A stretch of DNA of 32,007 nt, taken from contig NZ_JAHLPV010000028.1 of NCBI RefSeq assembly GCF_018918095.1, forward strand, positions 1-32,007, given 5' to 3'. Shown piece by piece: positions 26,461 to 32,007 of the stretch; position 1 is the first letter of the stretch; every line of letters starts with the position of its first letter. A program made the position numbers and the translations under genes. This DNA is from Acetivibrio sp. MSJd-27 (GTDB taxonomy: Bacteria; Bacillota; Clostridia; UMGS1840; HGM11507). Under the pieces are notes generated by a model, which ran no database searches, was not told the origin of the DNA, and saw only the letters and a program-made list of their open reading frames with translations.

Positions 26461-26496
26461 GTGGGCGGAAGATGTATGACAGATAACGCACATTTG

Positions 26497-26525
26497 AGAT
26501 AAAAGCTGTGAAGCAGGTTTTATCT
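26497..26525. repeat. Hairpin adjoining the cloverleaf fold
   Basis: AGATAAAA (26497-26504) pairs with TTTTATCT (26518-26525), with a short inner GCT/AGC stem. It ends 2 nt before the cloverleaf-like fold, so the two may act as one structure. Confidence 0.55.
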
Positions 26526-26527
26526 TT

Positions 26528-26606
26528 GGTCGGCGGTACAACTTTGTACCAAATTGAAATAAGGCTGTTGTTTCAATTTATCTGCGGTAAAGCAGATATG
26601 CCGACC
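26528..26606. repeat. 79-nt cloverleaf-like (four-way junction) fold
   Basis: GGTCGGC (26528-26534) and GCCGACC (26600-26606) close three abutting hairpins: GGTACAA with TTGTACC (26535-26550), AAATTGAAA with TTTCAATTT (26551-26579) and ATCTGC with GCAGAT (26580-26597). All arms are perfect, and only two bases are unpaired at the junction. It is not a tRNA: no T-loop, no anticodon arm geometry and no CCA. Likely roles are an accessory part of oriT, a single-strand origin or a structured RNA. Confidence 0.7.
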
Positions 26607-26609
26607 ATA

Positions 26610-26638
26610 GCAGACAATGCGATTTTTGCGTTGTCTGC
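26610..26638. repeat. Hairpin between the cloverleaf and oriT
   Basis: GCAGACAA (26610-26617) pairs with TTGTCTGC (26631-26638). A further small stem, CTTGCC/GGCAAG (26662-26676), follows before the oriT repeat. Both continue the hairpin-dense track. Confidence 0.5.
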
Positions 26639-26679
26639 TTGCCCTCTGCAAGAGCGCACGGCTTGCCAACGGCAAGTAC

Positions 26680-26720
26680 CACCACTTGACCTGCGGTCAA
26701 GTGGTGAGTAAGCGCGCCTT
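26680..26720 (+). other. oriT: Candidate origin of transfer (oriT, MOBQ type)
   Basis: A perfect 12-bp inverted repeat, CACCACTTGACC (26680-26691) and GGTCAAGTGGTG (26695-26706), is followed at once by AGTAAGCGCGCCTTTA. RSF1010/pIP501-type origins have the same order, an inverted repeat and then (G)TAAGTGCGCCCT, with the nick after the GCG. By analogy the nick here would fall between 26716 and 26717 on the plus strand. The MOBQ relaxase gene about 375 nt away supports this. Nicking is not shown. Confidence 0.75.
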
Positions 26721-26732
26721 TATAGGGAAATT

Positions 26733-26760
26733 AAGGGGATTTTCGCATAGAAATCCCCTT
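26733..26760 (-). terminator. Hairpin after the DUF3847 gene
   Basis: AAGGGGATTT (26733-26742) pairs with AAATCCCCTT (26751-26760) across 8 nt, 15 nt past the DUF3847 stop. On the minus strand AATTTCCC follows. It probably ends or attenuates the tnpW-DUF3847 transcript before oriT. Confidence 0.55.
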
Positions 26761-26774
26761 GAAATAAATTGCTT

Positions 26775-26984
26775 TTACATCAGATTTTCCGTAAAATACC
26801 GATGCAAAAATTCCTCCAGATTATCGGTTTCTACCGTTTTTATTTCGGGTAAAACCTTTTCCAAAGCCGCACCCTCAACGATAAGCCTGTGCGTTCTCGC
26901 CTTGCGTTCCTTTACTCTGTCACGGGCGATTGCTTCTTCCAATCTGTGCTTTTCCTGCAATAATTTTTTCTCGTCCTCTGTCAT
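26775..26984 (-). CDS. DUF3847-family small protein
   Basis: The start at ATG 26984 (AAAGGAG 11 nt upstream) gives 69 residues; a longer frame upstream overlaps the tnpW-like gene and is not used. The product is a charged helix (EDEKKLLQEKHRLEEAIARD) followed by RTHRLIVEGAALEKVLPEIK, which fits DUF3847 proteins encoded beside MobA/MobL relaxases in Firmicutes mobilizable elements. Such small basic proteins may act as accessory oriT-binding factors; that role is inferred from position. Its ATG overlaps the TGA of the TnpW gene (ATGA), indicating coupling. Confidence 0.75.
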   Translation of the reverse strand: MTEDEKKLLQEKHRLEEAIARDRVKERKARTHRLIVEGAALEKVLPEIKTVETDNLEEFLHRYFTENLM

Positions 26985-27151
26985 ACTGCTTTTCGCTCCT
27001 TTACCTTGTTTTTCAGCATTGATAAAATCAAATCGTCTGCCGTTTGTTTCGTATCGGGATTTCCGAATGATGAAACAATAAATGTAATCTTGCCGCATTT
27101 TCTGCGGTATGCGTTTCCGATAGGCGCTGCTCTCGGTTTATTATTGAACAT
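26981..27151 (-). CDS. TnpW-family transposon-encoded small protein
   Basis: A 56-residue product starting MFNNKPRAAPIGNAYRRKCG, continuing KITFIVSSFGNPDTKQTADD and closing with a short basic tail. The RRKxGxxxxxVxxxFxxxxxxTxxDxILxxL pattern matches what I know of the TnpW family of clostridial transposons. The start has a strong AAAGGAGG site 7 nt upstream, and the stop overlaps the next start as ATGA. It lies 88 nt downstream of the STAND gene and probably shares its transcript. Its molecular function is unknown. Confidence 0.7.
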   Translation of the reverse strand: MFNNKPRAAPIGNAYRRKCGKITFIVSSFGNPDTKQTADDLILSMLKNKVKERKAV

Positions 27152-27210
27152 AAAAAAGCCTCCTTTCTCTGCAAACTGTAATTTCAGTTTACAGGAAAAG
27201 AGGCCGTTTT

Positions 27211-27245
27211 ACATTGAGCGCAAATTGAGCGTAAATTGACTAATT
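27211..27245 (+). repeat. 11-bp direct repeats at the 3' end of the STAND gene
   Basis: ATTGAGCGCAA (27213-27223), ATTGAGCGTAA (27224-27234) and a partial ATTGAC unit (from 27235) follow each other at exactly 11 bp. The last unit runs into the stop codon of the STAND gene. A matching set in opposite orientation lies upstream of that gene's start. Confidence 0.65.
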
Positions 27246-29519
27246 TTCCGATATTAAATTTTGTGTATTGATTCCGTATGCGGAAACAGCGTCTTGCAGT
27301 TCGGATATTTTCCGCTGCGTAAGCTCCGGCTCGTCCTCATAAATTTCGGCATAGATATTCAATGCCCTTTTCAAATACGGTACGGCGTTTGCCTTATCGT
27401 CCATCTGCAAATATATAATACCTGTATTCCATAAAAGCTCCGCATAAATACCGCTGTTTTCTTCCGTGTATTCGGTGCATTTCTTTAATGCCATTATTGC
27501 TTTTTCCGGCTCGCTTAAGTTTGCGGCAAGGTTGGCATAATTGCAGATTTGAGCGATACTGTCGGCTGTGTACTGCAAGTTATTTTCTGTTAAAATATAA
27601 TATGCCTTTTCCATATATATTTTCGCATTTAACATATCGCCTGTTGCGTGATACAAGCCGCCCATATTAGCGCAGATATTGGCGGCAAGGTGCGGATTTG
27701 TATTTTCATCGCATAAATTTACGGCTTGCAGCTCATATTCCAAAGCGGCGGATATGTTTTGATTACAGATGTGCTCATACGCCGATTTATAATCAAAAAG
27801 CAAAGCACGGTCATCATTGTTATGCGCCATTGTTTCAAGCTCTGCAATAATCAGCTTCATTCCGCTTTGATATGCGTACTTTTCCATATACGCAAATGCG
27901 TCTTTTATGAATATCTTGTATTTGTCCGTATCGTCCTTTTCTGCAAGCAGGATTATATTTTCAATTACCTTAAACATTGTATTGTGATACGGCAGGTCTG
28001 CTCCGTGCATAAGGCACAGGTTATGTATGCCGGCGATAAAAATTTCGCAGTTTGAAATACTCGGCTTTTTATCGTCAAGCGTGATTTCCCTTATCAGAGG
28101 GTGCAGGGTGATTTTGTGTAATTCATTTCGTTTTATCGTTCCGTATTCTATTAGCCGGTTAAGGCTGTTGAGATTTTTTAAGTTCAGCCATCGTGCAAAA
28201 AGCCTTGGATCTATGCCCTCGTCGGGAACAAAGGTCATACATTTTAATATTTCGCCGCACTCGCCGTCAAGTCCGGCAATATACATCAGTCTGTGGATAT
28301 GCTCGTAATAGGTTGCCTTTCGGTTTCTGCCGTCCTTTACGATATTTATTTTATCCTCGCTTTGCAGTATGCTTTTTAATTTTTTCAGCTCCGCAAGCAG
28401 TTTTTTCGGCTTTAATATTCCGCATGCAAGCAGACGGGCGGCAAGCTCGGCTGACAGAGTGTGACGGTGTACCTCATTAATGATTTGCGTTACAATTTCA
28501 ATTTTCTGTTCGGTTTTGTCATAGAATTTTCCGGCAAGCCCGACAAGGGTACTTTGCGGCATTTCCAAAGCCTCAAATTCCGTGTATTCGGAAAATCTGC
28601 ACCTTGTTGTAAAGAGAATTTTACAGCGGTATTGCATAATATCGTCAAAGCCGCTTTCGGGCGTGGGGACAATATCAAAATTATCAATGATAATCAGCGT
28701 GTCCTCTTTCAGACTTTTCAAAAATCGGCTGTGCCTTTCAAAACGGCTGTCAGCGTCGGTTTCCGTATCGTCGGCAAAATCGCAGTCTGCAATCATCTGT
28801 TTTAAGTTTCCGCCATACCGTAAATACAAAATATTCGTATATTCTTTTTTATATTTTTCGGCATACATTTTGGCAAGCTCACTTTTGCCTATGCCCGCAA
28901 CTCCCGTTAAAAATATTTTATCGTTTTCTTTCAGTAATTCGTGTATATTTTCAAGGTCGGTTTCCCGTCCGCAGAAATGACGGCAGGGCTTCGGTACAAT
29001 GTCATAGATGTAATCTTTCACAATGGGTGAGAGCGCTCCCGTTGATAATAATTCTTTCGTTTTGACATCGTGTTTTATAAATGTCCTGCTCATTGTAAAT
29101 AACAGTACGCGGCTTATGAAATTTGAAAGGTCAATATCATTGTTACAGGGATAATTTTCTGTAAGTTCACTTTTTAGATTTGCCGATACGGTCGTATCGT
29201 TCATCAAAATATGATACAGTTCCTCTGCCGCCATAAATTTATCATAAAGCAAGGGCAAAATATTTTGTTCAATGTCAATCGCCATTGCCTCAATATTTCC
29301 GTTTGCGGAATAATAGCTTGTAAGGCGAGAGCTTATTTTCGCCGTTCCGTTCAGCCAACGGCACACAAGCCCGTTGTCGAAATCAAAGTCAAGACCTTCG
29401 TCGCTTTCGATAAAGTCCTTGAATAAGTCGTACATAAAATCAAGCTGGCTTATACTTTTGCCGACTGCAACAAAATCAAGTATTATTTTTGCAGCCGTGC
29501 AGAAATCGCATATTCTCAT
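27240..29519 (-). CDS. STAND-family (NB-ARC-like) ATPase with TPR repeats
   Basis: The 759-residue protein has three parts. Residues 1-175 form a helical N-terminal region of no named family. A FCGRETDLENI entry (182-192) leads to a nucleotide-binding domain with Walker A GVAGIGKS (206-213), Walker B LIIIDNFD (275-282) and an FTTR sensor (303-306). After a winged-helix-like stretch, residues about 580-745 carry tetratricopeptide repeats (ANICANMGGLYHATGDMLNA, LLWNTGIIYLQMDDKANAVP). STAND proteins are signal-triggered switches, as in regulators and Avs-type phage sensors. Here it lies between recombinase and mobilisation genes, so it may control transfer or guard the element. GGAAGTG stands 11 nt before the ATG. 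Oppositely oriented 11-bp repeats flank it. Confidence 0.85.
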   Translation of the reverse strand: MRICDFCTAAKIILDFVAVGKSISQLDFMYDLFKDFIESDEGLDFDFDNGLVCRWLNGTAKISSRLTSYYSANGNIEAMAIDIEQNILPLLYDKFMAAEELYHILMNDTTVSANLKSELTENYPCNNDIDLSNFISRVLLFTMSRTFIKHDVKTKELLSTGALSPIVKDYIYDIVPKPCRHFCGRETDLENIHELLKENDKIFLTGVAGIGKSELAKMYAEKYKKEYTNILYLRYGGNLKQMIADCDFADDTETDADSRFERHSRFLKSLKEDTLIIIDNFDIVPTPESGFDDIMQYRCKILFTTRCRFSEYTEFEALEMPQSTLVGLAGKFYDKTEQKIEIVTQIINEVHRHTLSAELAARLLACGILKPKKLLAELKKLKSILQSEDKINIVKDGRNRKATYYEHIHRLMYIAGLDGECGEILKCMTFVPDEGIDPRLFARWLNLKNLNSLNRLIEYGTIKRNELHKITLHPLIREITLDDKKPSISNCEIFIAGIHNLCLMHGADLPYHNTMFKVIENIILLAEKDDTDKYKIFIKDAFAYMEKYAYQSGMKLIIAELETMAHNNDDRALLFDYKSAYEHICNQNISAALEYELQAVNLCDENTNPHLAANICANMGGLYHATGDMLNAKIYMEKAYYILTENNLQYTADSIAQICNYANLAANLSEPEKAIMALKKCTEYTEENSGIYAELLWNTGIIYLQMDDKANAVPYLKRALNIYAEIYEDEPELTQRKISELQDAVSAYGINTQNLISEN

Positions 29520-29536
29520 AATTAAAATTTCACTTC

Positions 29537-29573
29537 CTTTTTACTCAATTTCAAGTCAATTTACGGTCAATGT
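29537..29573 (-). repeat. 11-bp direct repeats upstream of the STAND gene
   Basis: On the minus strand ATTGACCGTAA (29571-29561), ATTGACTTGAA (29560-29550) and ATTGAGTAAAA (29549-29539) follow at exactly 11 bp. They lie between the promoter and the start codon, about one helical turn apart on the same face. With the set at 27211-27245 they form an inverted pair, each beginning ACATTGA, with about 26 of 35 positions equal. Confidence 0.65.
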
Positions 29574-29596
29574 TTTTTACTGATTCTTATTATACA

Positions 29597-29602
29597 ATTA
29601 TA
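29597..29602 (-). promoter_or_regulatory. Extended -10 promoter of the STAND gene
   Basis: On the minus strand TGGTATAAT provides an extended -10 (TGn) and consensus box; a second TATAAT follows 2 nt later. No good -35 box is seen. The expected transcript would carry the 11-bp repeats in its leader. Confidence 0.5.
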
Positions 29603-29651
29603 CCATAAACCGATAAAAAAAGATATATTCAGAACAGAAATTTTTGATTAG

Positions 29652-31343
<1,692 letters not shown>

Positions 31344-31344
31344 A

Positions 31345-31363
31345 GGCGGCACGCACAGCCGCT
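31345..31363 (-). terminator. Short hairpin between convergent genes
   Basis: GCGGC (31346-31350) and GCCGC (31358-31362) pair around 7 nt just after the recombinase stop. On the minus strand CTTTAATTCT follows, so it could end the XRE transcript. The stem is short, so the call is tentative. Confidence 0.35.
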
Positions 31364-31397
31364 GTATAAATTTAGGCTCACCACCGCAATATACGAA

Positions 31398-31625
31398 TTA
31401 CTTGATTGATTTTTTGTTATTTTCCGTGTGTATAACTTCCACAATATCACCAATGTCACATTTGAGTGCTTCGCAGATTTTCAAAAGCATTGTAAAAGAA
31501 ACCACTTCGTTTTTATTTAGTTTTGTAAGTATTCCGGGAGTAATTTCTGCCATTTTTCGTAAATCAACTTTTGACAAGCTTCTTTCCGCAAGTAAAATCC
31601 ATAATTTTTTATAGTTTACACTCAT
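31398..31625 (-). CDS. XRE/Cro-type small HTH regulator
   Basis: A 75-residue single-domain repressor-like protein: MSVNYKKLWILLAERSLSKV opens it, and a Cro/C1-type helix-turn-helix spans about residues 17-60 (DLRKMAEITPGILTKLNKNE). It ends in a short basic tail. GGAGG lies 7 nt before the ATG. It follows the truncated gene at 31651 by 25 nt in the same direction, so that gene and its promoter were probably upstream partners before the insertion. It may regulate the recombinase or a lost neighbour. Confidence 0.85.
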   Translation of the reverse strand: MSVNYKKLWILLAERSLSKVDLRKMAEITPGILTKLNKNEVVSFTMLLKICEALKCDIGDIVEVIHTENNKKSIK

Positions 31626-31650
31626 TTCAATTCCTCCGTTTGTTTTAACT

Positions 31651-31769
31651 CTAAAATAGGGTTGGATTTATTCTATGCTTAATTCTTGATATAACTTCAT
31701 CTGTAGATGGGTTATTTGCATCTGATACTTTATTTAGAAATTCTCCAATCTCGTTTTTAATGGTTGTGG
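31651..31769 (-). pseudogene. C-terminal remnant of a gene cut by an IS
   Basis: About 39 in-frame codons ending at TAG 31653-31651 read TIKNEIGEFLNKVSDANNPS followed by a tail with RIKHRINPTLF. The frame runs straight into the presumed end of the IS3-family element at about 31770, so the 5' part was lost or displaced by insertion. I do not recognise the family. It lies directly upstream of the XRE gene and may have been its operon partner. Confidence 0.55.
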
Positions 31770-31788
31770 TGGTGTTATATTAAAAAAG

Positions 31789-31817
31789 TAGACAGAAAAT
31801 ATAAAATATGATATCAT
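31789..31817 (+). promoter_or_regulatory. Promoter of the right-hand IS
   Basis: TAGACA (31789-31794) and TATCAT (31812-31817) are 17 nt apart, about 30 nt before the OrfA ATG. Confidence 0.5.
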
Positions 31818-31847
31818 TTTTTACACCCCCTACAAGGAGGTATTTGT

Positions 31848-32007
31848 ATGTCAACTTCACCAAAAAATATGATGAAAATTTCAAGAAGAGCATTGTCACG
31901 CTCCATCAAAATGGTAAGACGCAAACACAGCTTGCAAAAGAATACGGCATCTCCCTCACAGCCATCAGCCGCTGGGTAAAACAATACTCTGAAATCAAAA
32001 TCGATGA
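31848..32007 (+). pseudogene. IS3-family transposase OrfA, frameshifted after the third codon, partial
   Basis: ATG 31848-31850 follows AAGGAGG at a normal distance and begins ATGTCAACT, but that frame meets TAA after 43 codons. From 31850 the other frame reads VNFTKKYDENFKKSIVTLHQ, NGKTQTQLAKEYGISLTAIS, then RWVKQYSEIKID, a clear IS3 OrfA HTH. Adding one T (ACTTTC in place of ACTTC) would restore MSTFTKKYDENFK, the usual start. Either one base was lost or translation uses the TTG at 31844, which is only 3 nt from the ribosome-binding site. The 3' end is outside the window. Confidence 0.7.

Larger units (their letters stand above)
31770..32007 (+). mobile_element. 5' end of a second IS3-family element, cut by the window edge
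   Basis: A terminus-like sequence beginning near TGTTATATTAAAAAAGTAGA (about 31773) is followed by a promoter and an IS3 OrfA-like frame running off the right edge. The exact first base, between about 31766 and 31773, is uncertain. It differs from the element at the left edge in both end and OrfA sequence. Confidence 0.6.

Noticed and set aside
26528-26606. Cloverleaf as a tRNA or tmRNA
   Set aside because: Arm order and lengths do not fit, there is no T-loop motif, no anticodon loop of seven bases and no CCA end.
26737-27098. Longer start (27098) for the DUF3847 protein
   Set aside because: The extra residues read the tnpW-like gene in the wrong frame, whereas ATG 26984 has a proper AAAGGAG site.
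27211-27245. 11-bp repeats as a CRISPR array
   Set aside because: Units are too short, directly abutting and without unique spacers; no cas gene is present.

Overview
The window reads as a low-to-moderate GC Gram-positive chromosome of the class Clostridia (Bacillota), probably a gut commensal. Signs are three-domain SLH anchors, BspA-type leucine-rich repeat surface proteins, a CD1871A-type CXXC mini-protein, a TnpW/DUF3847/MobA-MobL mobilisation block and a large serine recombinase. No rRNA, tRNA or CRISPR array was seen.

Layout. (1) 1-257: the 5' end of an IS3-family element running off the left edge. (2) 457-14919: one minus-strand operon. A TetR-family gene, with its own promoter and a 7-6-7 inverted repeat over the expected +1, overlaps by 4 nt a 2393-residue secreted Ig-repeat protein. 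That is followed after 18 nt by a 2203-residue secreted protein with three C-terminal SLH domains. (3) 15258-17677: a minus-strand redox operon. A good promoter overlapping a 31-bp palindrome leads into a decayed rubrerythrin gene, then a 47-residue CXXC membrane peptide, a NapH-like polyferredoxin membrane protein and a TlpA-like thioredoxin lipoprotein, ending in a clear terminator. (4) 17700-19045: a graveyard of gene fragments (ABC exporter C-terminus, HsdM N-terminus, an unassigned frame) and strong hairpins. (5) 19026-24486: a BspA/LRR pair (one intact with SLH domains, one broken by two stops and a frameshift), divergent from a tandem-HTH regulator.

(6) 24487-31650: an integrative mobilizable element. 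Reading along the minus strand it has a STAND (NB-ARC-like) ATPase with TPRs, TnpW, DUF3847, a candidate MOBQ oriT, an unusually hairpin-dense 450-bp region and the MobA/MobL relaxase. On the plus strand is a large serine recombinase, and an XRE regulator faces it. (7) 31651-32007: the tail of a gene cut by a second IS3-family element, whose OrfA is frameshifted near its start.

Best second looks: the STAND gene bracketed by oppositely oriented sets of 11-bp-periodic repeats; the 79-nt cloverleaf-like fold and the nested fold next to the relaxase gene; the CXXC peptide/NapH/TlpA redox chain behind a dead rubrerythrin gene; and the TetR-led operon for two giant surface proteins.
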